A stretch of DNA of 64,000 nucleotides from CAYYJR01 sp964472305. GTDB taxonomy: Bacteria > Armatimonadota > Hebobacteria > CAIYQO01. The notes beneath the pieces are model-generated. The model was not told where the DNA came from. It saw nothing but the letters and a program-made list of their open reading frames with translations, and did not search any database. The position numbers were made by a program, and so were the translations under genes. Each line of letters opens with the position of its first letter. The first letter of the stretch is position 1. The stretch is from positions 62,001-126,000 of the forward strand of contig CAYYJR010000004.1 of NCBI GenBank assembly GCA_964472305.1, given 5' to 3'. Below, piece by piece: positions 8,577 through 17,094 of the stretch.

Positions 8577-8674
8577 ATCACGTCCTCCGCATCACCCTCT
8601 TTCGCCTTCCGCCGTCATTCTCCCTGTCGCGACGCGCCATCAACCAACAATAACGGAAAAACGCGCGCACCGGC

Positions 8675-8703
8675 TTGACATCACCATACGGATTTGCTAT
8701 CGT
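8675..8703 (+). promoter_or_regulatory. Promoter of tRNA-Glu
   Basis: A perfect TTGACA at 8675-8680, a 17-base spacer and TATCGT at 8698-8703, placed 33 bases before the tRNA. Confidence 0.7.
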
Positions 8704-8736
8704 TATAGGGTCAGGAGCAATCCGGACACTGATCAT

Positions 8737-8813
8737 GGCCCCTTCGTCTAGTGGCCTAGGACGCCTGGTTCTCAGCCAGGAGATCAGGGGTTCGAATCCC
8801 CTAGGGGCTGCCA
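8737..8813 (+). tRNA. tRNA-Glu (anticodon CUC)
   Basis: A 77-nt tRNA. GGCCCCT pairs with AGGGGCT (one G-U at the end), with discriminator G and an encoded CCA at 8811-8813. The anticodon stem CCTGG/CCAGG holds TTCTCAG, giving CUC for GAG codons. The D-arm and the T-arm AGGGGTTCGAATCCCCT are standard. Confidence 0.95.
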
Positions 8814-8822
8814 AATTTCAGT

Positions 8823-8857
8823 AAGGTCGCTAGAAACACTAGCGGCCTTTACTTTTT
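8823..8857 (+). terminator. Intrinsic terminator after tRNA-Glu
   Basis: An 11-bp stem, 8823-8833 with 8839-8849 (one G-U), and a 5-base loop, followed by TACTTTTT. It is well placed to end the tRNA-Glu transcript. Confidence 0.8.
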
Positions 8858-9045
8858 GGTCTCGCGATTGCGCGTGAACGGGCAGCTCAAAGGGCTTCCC
8901 AACCGGATATCGCCGTCTATCACGATATACCGAGCAGGGATGTACCACCTGAAAGATCCGTTGCCACACGCAGACGGTATTCCGATTCACCGGGCCAACC
9001 GGTGATGCCAACTGCCAGAGAACGCTCTGCTCCGCTAAGGTGTGC

Positions 9046-10773
9046 TTATCGGGTTGGCGTCAGGCGATAGATGAGGATCGACTTCCCCGCGCGCGCGACA
9101 GGCGTTTCGCGCAGGAGCCGGCGGTAATCGATGCCCGAGTAATCCGGACCGCCGCAGAGCGTGGTGACGCTGATAGCGAAGTAGCCGTGATATGTCTGCC
9201 AATCGGGCTCAGGGGCGGCTTCCATCACCCCCAGGCTTTTGGCATAGGTACATTGCACGCCATACGCTTCCGGCGGGGTCGTGCCGAAATAGGCCAGGGT
9301 GAGCGGTAAATCCCGGTGCGTCTGCTGGAAGGCGGCCAGTTTGTCCAGATCCTGCCCCCAGTCGAAGTTGGAATCGATGAGGATACGATACCCATCGCCG
9401 CCGGCGAGGGCGATTTCGTTGAAATACGGCAGGTAATGCGGAAACGCGAAAGCCACCGATGCGAGTTGCGCTGTCATCGCCCCCCCCAGCACCGCCGGCA
9501 GTGGGCGGAAACGTGGCACGAACTTCACCCACCCCCCTGCCAGGATATACAGAAACGGGTAAAGCGGCAGCACGTGTCGCAGGCCAAGGTTCAGCGAAAT
9601 GCCCAGCAAACCCATGGCGGCGAGGAGAAAGATGGCGGGAGGAATGAGCAACAGCAGCATCTCGCGCGCGGGGAGCGCGAGCAGGCGGCGGCTGCGCGGA
9701 ATACCCAGCAGCACCAGTATGCCGAGGATGCTCATCAGCGCGGGGATGGGAGTTTTCGCGGCGATGGCGACCGGAAAATAATAACGCCATCCGCGCCCGG
9801 TATTGTCCGTCATGCCCAGCAGGTAGGCGCGATGGCCTTCGAGTCCCGATTTCACCGCCTTGATGCCGCGCAGGAACTGTTTGGTCGGGATTGGCAGTCG
9901 CTGCACCAGCGAGGCATGCACCGGCAGTTCCTCGCCGAGTTTTTGCCCCAATCTTTCGACGCGAAAGCCATATGCGCCCCACAACGTGATGCCCGCCGTC
10001 AACAGCAACAGCAACAGCAGACCGGCGGCACGAAACAACCGGTGCCACCAGGCCGTGCCCAGCCATTCCGTCCATGCCGGCCATGCCGTGGGGAACAGCG
10101 CCAACGCCAGCAGGAGCATCCCGATGATGGGCACCACCAGCAAGCCGGAATATTTCGCTGCCAGCGCCAGCCCCACCCCCACGCCGGCCAGCGCCAGCCG
10201 CCCACGCGTCGGCCCGAGCAGATAGCGGCGCAGCCAGAAGATCGCTGTCACCAGCATGCTGACGATAGCCATATCGGTGGTCGCCAATCCGCTGTGCGCC
10301 AGTATATTCGGGTCCAGCGCGAAAAGCGCCAGCGACAGCACCCCGCCCCACGGACCGAACAGTTCGCGCGACCAGAGGAAGACCACCAGCGCCAGCACGA
10401 GGGTGAAGAGGAGCACCGGCAGGCGCGCCAGGTGCACCAACCCCACCCCGTCATGCGAATCGTGCCAGAGTGTCCGTCGTGCCAACTGCCAGGTATGCAC
10501 GGTTTCCCATGCTGGACCGCTTGCCGTGAACCGCATTGCCGGATGCCACGCCACCGGCAGCGCTTCCAGCAGATTCGCCAGCGGCGGATGATCCAGCGAC
10601 AACCGGCAGTCACCCGTGCGCAGAAAGGCCACGCCGCGCGTAATGTGATTTTGCTCGTCAAACGTGGGCGCCATCCGCCACTGCGCGCAGGTGACCACCA
10701 CGATGATCCAGAGGAACAGCGCTGTCACAATTCCCGCGCGTGTGATCGTCCAGATACTCGCCTTGCTGTGCAT
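9046..10773 (-). CDS. GT39/ArnT-like integral membrane glycosyltransferase
   Basis: A 575-residue multi-span membrane protein. After the first membrane helix (residues about 12-30) comes APTFDEQNHITRG, the acidic loop typical of GT-C glycosyltransferases (family 39 and relatives). LSLDHPPLANLLEALP then matches the EHPPLAK motif of the same proteins. Roughly ten further hydrophobic segments follow, then a smaller soluble tail at about 500-575 that includes DSNFDWGQDLDKL. These enzymes move sugar from a polyprenyl-phosphate donor onto protein, lipid or cell-wall acceptors on the outer face of the membrane. Donor and acceptor cannot be deduced here, and no partner genes are adjacent. Confidence 0.8.
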   Translation of the reverse strand: MHSKASIWTITRAGIVTALFLWIIVVVTCAQWRMAPTFDEQNHITRGVAFLRTGDCRLSLDHPPLANLLEALPVAWHPAMRFTASGPAWETVHTWQLARRTLWHDSHDGVGLVHLARLPVLLFTLVLALVVFLWSRELFGPWGGVLSLALFALDPNILAHSGLATTDMAIVSMLVTAIFWLRRYLLGPTRGRLALAGVGVGLALAAKYSGLLVVPIIGMLLLALALFPTAWPAWTEWLGTAWWHRLFRAAGLLLLLLLTAGITLWGAYGFRVERLGQKLGEELPVHASLVQRLPIPTKQFLRGIKAVKSGLEGHRAYLLGMTDNTGRGWRYYFPVAIAAKTPIPALMSILGILVLLGIPRSRRLLALPAREMLLLLIPPAIFLLAAMGLLGISLNLGLRHVLPLYPFLYILAGGWVKFVPRFRPLPAVLGGAMTAQLASVAFAFPHYLPYFNEIALAGGDGYRILIDSNFDWGQDLDKLAAFQQTHRDLPLTLAYFGTTPPEAYGVQCTYAKSLGVMEAAPEPDWQTYHGYFAISVTTLCGGPDYSGIDYRRLLRETPVARAGKSILIYRLTPTR

Positions 10774-11248
10774 GGGCCAACGCCTCCGCGTAAGAATCCG
10801 CCATCCAAAATCAGCGAACTGTCCCCGGCATTGTCAGACAGTTCCGGGGGGGCACGCTCAACACGACATGCAAAACCGCATGTTATCGGTGTATACGCGG
10901 TCTCCAGTTTCACAAGTTCAGGCAGGCCATCTCGATCCCCTCATTATACGCGGTGGTCGCGATTTGGCCATCCCTTCTTCGCCATATCGGCTACGACAGA
11001 CAAGCCCCGACCTGCTCAGCCATCGACCGTGCACAAAGTCGGCATCAGGGCTTTGTACGGACCTGCCGGTGTGTCTTCCGATTTTGACACCGGAATGCAA
11101 CAAAGGTCGCACCGGACCGCTGATGTATACGGATGGCTCCTCCCGCGCGGAGCATGTGGCAAGTGCGGACACAGACTGCGATACGTCGTCGGTACAATGA
11201 CCATAGCGCCATGCGAATCGGATTGATTGCGTGGCAAAGGAGATGATC
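10774..11248. other. Divergent intergenic region
   Basis: No gene supported. It separates the minus-strand glycosyltransferase from the plus-strand Lon-like gene. An 8-bp inverted repeat (GAACTGTC at 10816-10823, GACAGTTC at 10837-10844) lies near the glycosyltransferase start. A TACAAT box at 11193-11198 could be the -10 element for the Lon-like gene. Open frames here are short and lack ribosome-binding sites. Confidence 0.45.
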
Positions 11249-13690
11249 GTGGCCAATCAGGTTACCGAACTGTCCCCCGAGCAACTGCGCCGCACAGCGG
11301 ATCCCGCCGGATTTTCCTTTCGCAGCACCGAAGAACTGCCGGCGCTGGTGGAGGTGATCGGGCAGAACCGTGCGATCAAAGCCATCACCTTCGGCATCGA
11401 CATTCAAAACGATGGATACAACATGTATGCGCTGGGACCGTCAGGCACCGGAAAGACAACCACCATTCAAAAATTCCTCGAGCGTGAAGTCGCCCAGCGC
11501 CCGGTGCCGGATGATTGGCTCTATGTGAACAACTTCAGCAATACCGATAAGCCGCGTGCACTGTGCCTGCCGGCCGGCATGGGGTGCAAATTGAAGGCTG
11601 ACATGGATAAGTTAGTCGAAGAATTGCGCAGCGAAGTGCCGCGCGCCTTCGAAACCGCGGAATACAGCAAGCAACAGGAGCAACTGGCTGAGGACATTCA
11701 GAAACGCAATCAGTCGCTGCTGCAGGAAGCAGGGGATTACGCAAAGACCAAGGGTTTTGTCATCATGCAGACGCCGCAAGGACTGATGCTCGCGCCGGTC
11801 ATCAACGGCAGCGTGGCCGGTCCGGAGCAATTGAAACAACTCGACGAGGAAAAGCAGCGCCAGATCGCCGTCCACCAGCAGGAGGTGGAGGAAAAAATAC
11901 GAGATTCCATGCGCGCCATCCAGCAGTTGCAGCGCGAGGCACGCGAACGCGCCACCGAACTTGATCGCCAAACCGTCGCGTTTGTCGCCGGGCACCTGCT
12001 TGATGAGTTGAAAGAACGTTATGCGCAATACGCGGCAGTGACCAGATTGCTGGACGAAGTGCGCGCCGACATACTGGAAAATGCCGGAACTTTCAAGCAA
12101 ATCCGACAGTTACAGGAAGCACAGTCGGAGCAGAATCCGTTCGCCGCCATGCTGGGCCGCCAGATGCCGACGTTCGATCAATACCGGGTTAATCTCATCG
12201 TCGACAACTGCGATACGAAAGGCGCCCCGCTGATCATCGCGCGCAACCCGAGTTATCAGAACCTGGTCGGACGCATCGAGCATCAGGGACAATTCGGCAT
12301 GCTGGTGACGAATTTCAACATGATCAAGGGTGGCCTGCTGCACAAGGCAAACGGCGGCTATCTGATGCTGGACGTACGTGACGTGCTGATGAAGCCGCTG
12401 GCTTATGAAGGCTTGATTCGCGCATTGAAGAACCGACTAATCGAGATCGAATCGCTGGGAGAAGCGTATGGATTGTTCACCACCCGCACGCTGGAGCCGG
12501 AAGCGATCCCGCTGAACGCCAAGGTCGTGCTCACCGGTGATCCCCAGCTCTACTACCTGCTCTTTGCGCTCGATCCCGATTTCCGCGATCTCTTTAAGGT
12601 GAAGGTCGATTTTGCGACCCGTGTAAACCGCACCCCGGAAACCATCGAGCAATATGCGCAATTCATCGCCAACGTCTGTCGCGAAGAGGGACTGAAACAC
12701 TTCGATCCGACCGGGGTGGCGAAGATCACGGAACACGGTTCGCGTATGGTGGAACATCAGCACAAGCTGGCGACGAAGTTCGGCGACATTGTGGATTTGC
12801 TGCGCCAGTCATGCTACTGGGCCGACAAGCACGGACACCCGCTGGTCACTGGCGAGGACGTGAAGACAGCCATCGACGAAAAAGTGTATCGCTCGAACCA
12901 GATTCAAGAACTGCTGCAGGAAATGATCACCGAGGGCACATTACTCATTGATACCGGTGGCGCGGTGGCAGGCCAGGTCAACGGCCTCGCCGTGCTCTCG
13001 CTGGGTGATTACGCCTTCGGCAAACCTTCGCGCATCACCGCGCGCACCCATATCGGCAGCAAAGGCGTGGTGAATATCGACCGCGAGATTCACCTGGGTG
13101 GCCCGATTCACAACAAGGGCGCAATGATCCTCGCGGGCTATTTGGGCGGCAAATATGCGACCGACATGCCGATGGCGCTCACCGCCACCATCACCTTCGA
13201 GCAAAGCTATGAGGAGATTGAAGGCGACAGCGCCTCCTCCGCCGAGTTGTATACCCTGCTGTCATGTCTGTCCGGTTTCCCCATCCGGCAGGATCTGGCG
13301 GTCACTGGATCGGTGAACCAGTTGGGACAGGTACAGGCCATCGGCGGCGTCAATGCGAAAATCGAGGGATATTTCGATGTCTGCAATGCCATCGGCCTGA
13401 CCGGTAATCAAGGTGTCGCCATCCCGCAGAGCAACGTGAAGCACTTGATGCTGCGGGAAGACGTGGTTGAAGCCGTGCGCAACGGCCAGTTCCACATCTA
13501 TCCCATCGGCACCATTGACGAAGGCATTTCCTTGCTGACCGGCAAAGACGCCGGCGAGCAACAGCCGGACGGCACGTATCCCGACGGCACGGTGAACGGC
13601 ACCGTATACCGCAACCTGAACGCCATGGCAAATAAAGTCAGGGACTTCATGAAACCCGACGAAGGCGGAAACGGGGAGAAAAAGGAATGA
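11249..13690 (+). CDS. Lon-like ATP-dependent protease (LonB/AAA_32 type)
   Basis: An 813-residue protein. The AAA part has Walker A (GPSGTGKTTT, about residues 63-72), with a long coiled helical insertion at about 120-290. The C-terminal Lon protease domain carries the Ser-Lys dyad: EGDSASSAEL gives Ser661 and GGVNAKIEG gives Lys704. The 43-residue spacing equals that of classical Lon. I chose GTG 11249 because AAAGGAG lies 6 bases upstream; ATG 11243 and GTG 11231 are alternatives with no spaced ribosome-binding site. The family is distinct from the canonical Lon at 52348 and its substrates are poorly known. Cytoplasmic. Confidence 0.88.
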   Translation: MANQVTELSPEQLRRTADPAGFSFRSTEELPALVEVIGQNRAIKAITFGIDIQNDGYNMYALGPSGTGKTTTIQKFLEREVAQRPVPDDWLYVNNFSNTDKPRALCLPAGMGCKLKADMDKLVEELRSEVPRAFETAEYSKQQEQLAEDIQKRNQSLLQEAGDYAKTKGFVIMQTPQGLMLAPVINGSVAGPEQLKQLDEEKQRQIAVHQQEVEEKIRDSMRAIQQLQREARERATELDRQTVAFVAGHLLDELKERYAQYAAVTRLLDEVRADILENAGTFKQIRQLQEAQSEQNPFAAMLGRQMPTFDQYRVNLIVDNCDTKGAPLIIARNPSYQNLVGRIEHQGQFGMLVTNFNMIKGGLLHKANGGYLMLDVRDVLMKPLAYEGLIRALKNRLIEIESLGEAYGLFTTRTLEPEAIPLNAKVVLTGDPQLYYLLFALDPDFRDLFKVKVDFATRVNRTPETIEQYAQFIANVCREEGLKHFDPTGVAKITEHGSRMVEHQHKLATKFGDIVDLLRQSCYWADKHGHPLVTGEDVKTAIDEKVYRSNQIQELLQEMITEGTLLIDTGGAVAGQVNGLAVLSLGDYAFGKPSRITARTHIGSKGVVNIDREIHLGGPIHNKGAMILAGYLGGKYATDMPMALTATITFEQSYEEIEGDSASSAELYTLLSCLSGFPIRQDLAVTGSVNQLGQVQAIGGVNAKIEGYFDVCNAIGLTGNQGVAIPQSNVKHLMLREDVVEAVRNGQFHIYPIGTIDEGISLLTGKDAGEQQPDGTYPDGTVNGTVYRNLNAMANKVRDFMKPDEGGNGEKKE

Positions 13691-13891
13691 TGGGGTGACC
13701 ATTGCGGCGCACCCGGACAGTCATCTCATACGTTCGGCGCGCCAGCGGGACATGACGACAGAAAGCCGGCAGTGATGCCTGGTGACGAAATATTCGCGCG
13801 ATAGGATTTCATACCTGCGCTGACTCGCTGCTTGAGCAGCATAGCAAGTCCGTCTTGAAACCATATGCGAAACGTCTTGCCGGATTTACTG

Positions 13892-15820
13892 CTATAGCAT
13901 CAGCATGGCCAGTGCCCCATCAACCATGGCATCGGTCACCTTCCGCGCTTTGACGGCATCGCCGACAACCAGCACGGTCGGCACCACCGGGCGCAGCGTC
14001 TCGACCAACACGTCATTGGGTGCGGAGCCCAGGCAGATGACCACGGTATCCGCCGGAATACGATCCTCACCGCCTGGACGCTCCACCGCCACTTCGCCTT
14101 GCTCGATGCGCATAATCTTCGTTTCCATCTGGATTTTCACGTCCAGACGGCTAAGCCGGGCGATCAGCAATTCCCGCTCGGCGCTGGGCGCATCAGGAGC
14201 GACGGCGCCCATCATCTCGACAATGGTTACCGGATGCCCCTGCGTGGCCAGATACTCCGCGGTTTGCGCACCCGCGCAGCCGCCGCCGGCAACCACCACC
14301 CGCCCCTTTGCGGTGACGCGCCCCTCCAGCAGATCGCGCGCGGTGATCACGTTCTCGTTGCCGATGCCGGGTATCTTCAAGCGAATGGGCAACGAACCGG
14401 TAGCCACGATAGCGACTTCCGCACCGCGTTGTTGTGCAAGTTCCGGGGTGAGCTGCGCGCCCAACCGCACGTCAACACCGAGATGCTGCATTTCACGCTG
14501 TAAAAACTCGTTCAGTTCGCGCCAGCCGGGCCGGTACGGCGCCGCTGCCGCAGCGATGAGCTGTCCGCCCAGGTGGTCCTCCTGTTCGAACAGCGTCACC
14601 CGATGACCGCGTCCCACCGCCACGCGTGCCGCTTCCATGCCCGCCGGACCGCCGCCGGCAATGACCACGGACTTCGCCGCTGTCGGCGGTCGCGCGAACT
14701 CGATCTCGCGTGACGTCTCCGGATTCACCGTGCACCACACATCGAGCTGGTCGAACAAGCGAGTAATGCAACCCTGGTTGCAGGCGATGCACTTGTTGAT
14801 GCGGTCGCTCTGTCCCGACTCCGCCTTGCGCGGCCAATCGTGATCAGCGAGCAGCGGGCGCCCGAGGGCGACGAAATCCGCTTGACCGGTACGGATCACC
14901 TCGTCAGCCAACTCCGGCGTGCGGATTTTCCCCACCGCGATCACCGGAATGCTGACTGCTTCTTTCACCGTTTTCGCAAAAGGCAGCAGCGGGCCATCTG
15001 GCATCGCCATCGGCGAAATCATATAGCCGCGCACGTAGGACGCGTAATTACCCGCGGAGATATGCAGCGCATTCACGCGCAACGATTCCAACCGCCGGGC
15101 GATGTGCACGGTGTCATCGATCGTCAGGCCATTCGGCACCTGTTCCTCGCCCGACAGGCGCACGCCAAGGGGAAAATCAAGGCCGACGCTCTCGCGAATC
15201 GCCTCGATGATCTCCACCAGCAAGCGCAGCCGCTTTTCCGGTGTACCGCCATACTCGTCTTCACGCATATTGGAAAAGGGTGAGAGGAACTGGGTGATCA
15301 GATAGCCGTGTGCGCCGTGAATCTCCACGAAATCGCATCCCGCCTCCTTCGCCCGCCGCGCGCCTTGCGCATAGGCGTGCACCAACGCCTGAATCTCCCC
15401 CACTTCGAGAGCATGGGGTATTTCATTGATCGTCGGATCGGGAATGGCGGAGGGAGCGACCGTCTGCATCCCGGTAATCGCCGACGCTGTCTGGCGCCCG
15501 GCGTGGTAGAGCTGCGGACCGATCGCCGCTCCCTGTCGATGCGCCGCCTGTACCAACTCACGCAAACCCGGCACCAGCTTGTCGTCATAGATGCCAAGTT
15601 CATTCACGAATCCTTTGCCATCCGGACGCACATAGGTGGCCTCCAGAATCATCGCTCCGACGCCACCACGCGCTATTCGCTCGATGTGTGCCCGGTACTT
15701 CGCAGTTACCTCGCCGTTTGCATCGGCGTAATTGCGCACCATCGGCGCCATCATCACCCGATTTTTCAGCGTCAGCGTACCGAACTGTCCCGGCGTGAAC
15801 AATGCCGTGTATTCACCCAT
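13892..15820 (-). CDS. NADH:flavin oxidoreductase / 2,4-dienoyl-CoA reductase family
   Basis: A 642-residue flavoenzyme starting at ATG 15820, with GGGAGGAG upstream. The N-terminal TIM barrel (residues about 1-340) has the old-yellow-enzyme marks TLKNRVMMAPM, HAGRQT, EIHGAHGYLITQFLSP and VGKIRTPELAD. A 4Fe-4S cluster site follows (INKCIACNQGCI with a further Cys about 11 residues on). The second half is an FAD/NAD(P) disulfide-reductase-like module with AGGGPAGMEAARVA and VVAGGGCAGAQTAEYLA. This is the architecture of FadH and related enoate reductases. The actual substrate is uncertain; no fatty-acid oxidation genes adjoin it. Confidence 0.88.
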   Translation of the reverse strand: MGEYTALFTPGQFGTLTLKNRVMMAPMVRNYADANGEVTAKYRAHIERIARGGVGAMILEATYVRPDGKGFVNELGIYDDKLVPGLRELVQAAHRQGAAIGPQLYHAGRQTASAITGMQTVAPSAIPDPTINEIPHALEVGEIQALVHAYAQGARRAKEAGCDFVEIHGAHGYLITQFLSPFSNMREDEYGGTPEKRLRLLVEIIEAIRESVGLDFPLGVRLSGEEQVPNGLTIDDTVHIARRLESLRVNALHISAGNYASYVRGYMISPMAMPDGPLLPFAKTVKEAVSIPVIAVGKIRTPELADEVIRTGQADFVALGRPLLADHDWPRKAESGQSDRINKCIACNQGCITRLFDQLDVWCTVNPETSREIEFARPPTAAKSVVIAGGGPAGMEAARVAVGRGHRVTLFEQEDHLGGQLIAAAAAPYRPGWRELNEFLQREMQHLGVDVRLGAQLTPELAQQRGAEVAIVATGSLPIRLKIPGIGNENVITARDLLEGRVTAKGRVVVAGGGCAGAQTAEYLATQGHPVTIVEMMGAVAPDAPSAERELLIARLSRLDVKIQMETKIMRIEQGEVAVERPGGEDRIPADTVVICLGSAPNDVLVETLRPVVPTVLVVGDAVKARKVTDAMVDGALAMLML

Positions 15821-16000
15821 CGTACTCCTCCCATCCCGTTGCGGCGTCTGTCTTTGCAGTATACATAACCGCCGCCGCCGGGATTGCGCGGGGAGTGGAC
15901 AAAACAGCCGAAGCTTTCCTCCGGTGATGTGCGAGAATCGTCCCCCGTGCGCCACGCGTCGCCGGCGCGGCGTGCCATACTATAGCAGGAAGGAATCACG

Positions 16001-16663
16001 ATGGCGCGACCTGCCGGAGATGACGAGTTATATCCCGGTTTTGCAAAACCACCGCTGCCTGATGTCGTTGCGGAGGAGGGATGCGCGCTTTCGGCCGCCG
16101 AGCAGTTGGCGGTGCTGGCGGCGAAGATTCGTGTTTGCCGGAATTGCGACCTGGCCGAGTACCGCATGCTGGCGGTACCGGGCGAGGGGAACCCGCATGC
16201 CGTTATCATGTTCGTGGGCGAGGCGCCGGGCGCTACGGAAGACAAGACCGGACGCCCGTTCGTGGGCAGCGCGGGGAAGTTCCTGGATACATTGCTGGCA
16301 CAGATTGCGTTGCGGCGGGAGGATGTCTTTATCGCCAACGTCAATCGCTGCCGTCCGCCCGGCAATCGCAACCCGAACACCCAGGAGATCACGGCGTGTG
16401 ATCCCTGGCTGCGCGCGCAAATCGGCATCATCCACCCGAAGGTCATCTGTCCGCTGGGCCGCTTTGCGCTGGAGGCGCTGCTCGATCCGCACATGAAGAT
16501 TAGTCAGGTGCACGGTCAGCCGTATGAACAAGGGGGCATCCTCTTCGTTCCGCTGTATCACCCGGCTGCCGCGCTACACCGACTCGACTTGCGTGAAACG
16601 CTGGTCGCCGACATGCACGCCTTACGGGCGCTGTTGGAAACGCGCGGACTGTGGCAGACATAA
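16001..16663 (+). CDS. Family 4 (Fe-S) uracil-DNA glycosylase
   Basis: A 220-residue DNA repair enzyme that removes uracil from DNA. The four cluster ligands are Cys46 and Cys49 (CRNCD), Cys117 (NVNRCRPPGNRNP) and Cys133. Motif A is GEAPGATED at 73-81, and the C-terminal motif is YHPAA with His187. The first 30 residues form an extra acidic N-terminal extension. AGGAAGGA precedes the ATG. The DUF2267 gene follows 20 bases downstream, so they may share a transcript. Confidence 0.93.
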   Translation: MARPAGDDELYPGFAKPPLPDVVAEEGCALSAAEQLAVLAAKIRVCRNCDLAEYRMLAVPGEGNPHAVIMFVGEAPGATEDKTGRPFVGSAGKFLDTLLAQIALRREDVFIANVNRCRPPGNRNPNTQEITACDPWLRAQIGIIHPKVICPLGRFALEALLDPHMKISQVHGQPYEQGGILFVPLYHPAAALHRLDLRETLVADMHALRALLETRGLWQT

Positions 16664-16683
16664 AATACACATCAGGAGGTAGT

Positions 16684-17085
16684 ATGCAATACGACGAATT
16701 TGTGGGGCAGGTGCAGCATCGGGCGCGCCTGGCTTCGACCGGCGAGGCGGTGCGCGCTATTCACGCGACGCTGCTCACGCTGGGGGAGCGATTGATCGAC
16801 AACGAGGCGCACGATCTGTCGTCGCAGTTGCCGCAAGAGATCGGCGCGTACCTGCGGGAAGCGTGCATTCACGACAGCTTCTCACTCAACGACTTTTACG
16901 CGCGCGTTGCCGCGCGCGAGCAGCGCGAGTACCCCGACGCGGTGTATCACGCAAAGGCGGTAATTTCCGTGTTGTGCGAGGCGGTCTCCGGGGGTGAGAT
17001 TGCCGACATGCGCGCGGAACTGCCGCCGGAATACAACGCGCTCTTCACCTGGGAAGGCGAAGACGGATTGCGCAAAAGCGCGTAA
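16684..17085 (+). CDS. DUF2267 domain protein
   Basis: A 133-residue protein starting at ATG 16684, with AGGAGG seven bases away. It begins MQYDEFVGQVQHRARLAS and continues with AVRAIHATLLTLGERL, DLSSQLPQEIGAYLREA and a single FYARVAAREQ repeat. This is the usual DUF2267 pattern (all-helical, often stress-associated). Function is unknown in the family. It follows the uracil-DNA glycosylase closely and converges with the cyclase gene, which ends 10 bases away. Confidence 0.85.
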   Translation: MQYDEFVGQVQHRARLASTGEAVRAIHATLLTLGERLIDNEAHDLSSQLPQEIGAYLREACIHDSFSLNDFYARVAAREQREYPDAVYHAKAVISVLCEAVSGGEIADMRAELPPEYNALFTWEGEDGLRKSA

Positions 17086-17094
17086 GCGGACGGA

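Noticed and set aside
9316..11226. A 636-codon open frame on the plus strand
   Set aside because: It lies opposite the GT39-like gene, has a Gln/Arg/His-rich composition typical of antisense GC-rich coding DNA, and lacks a ribosome-binding site.
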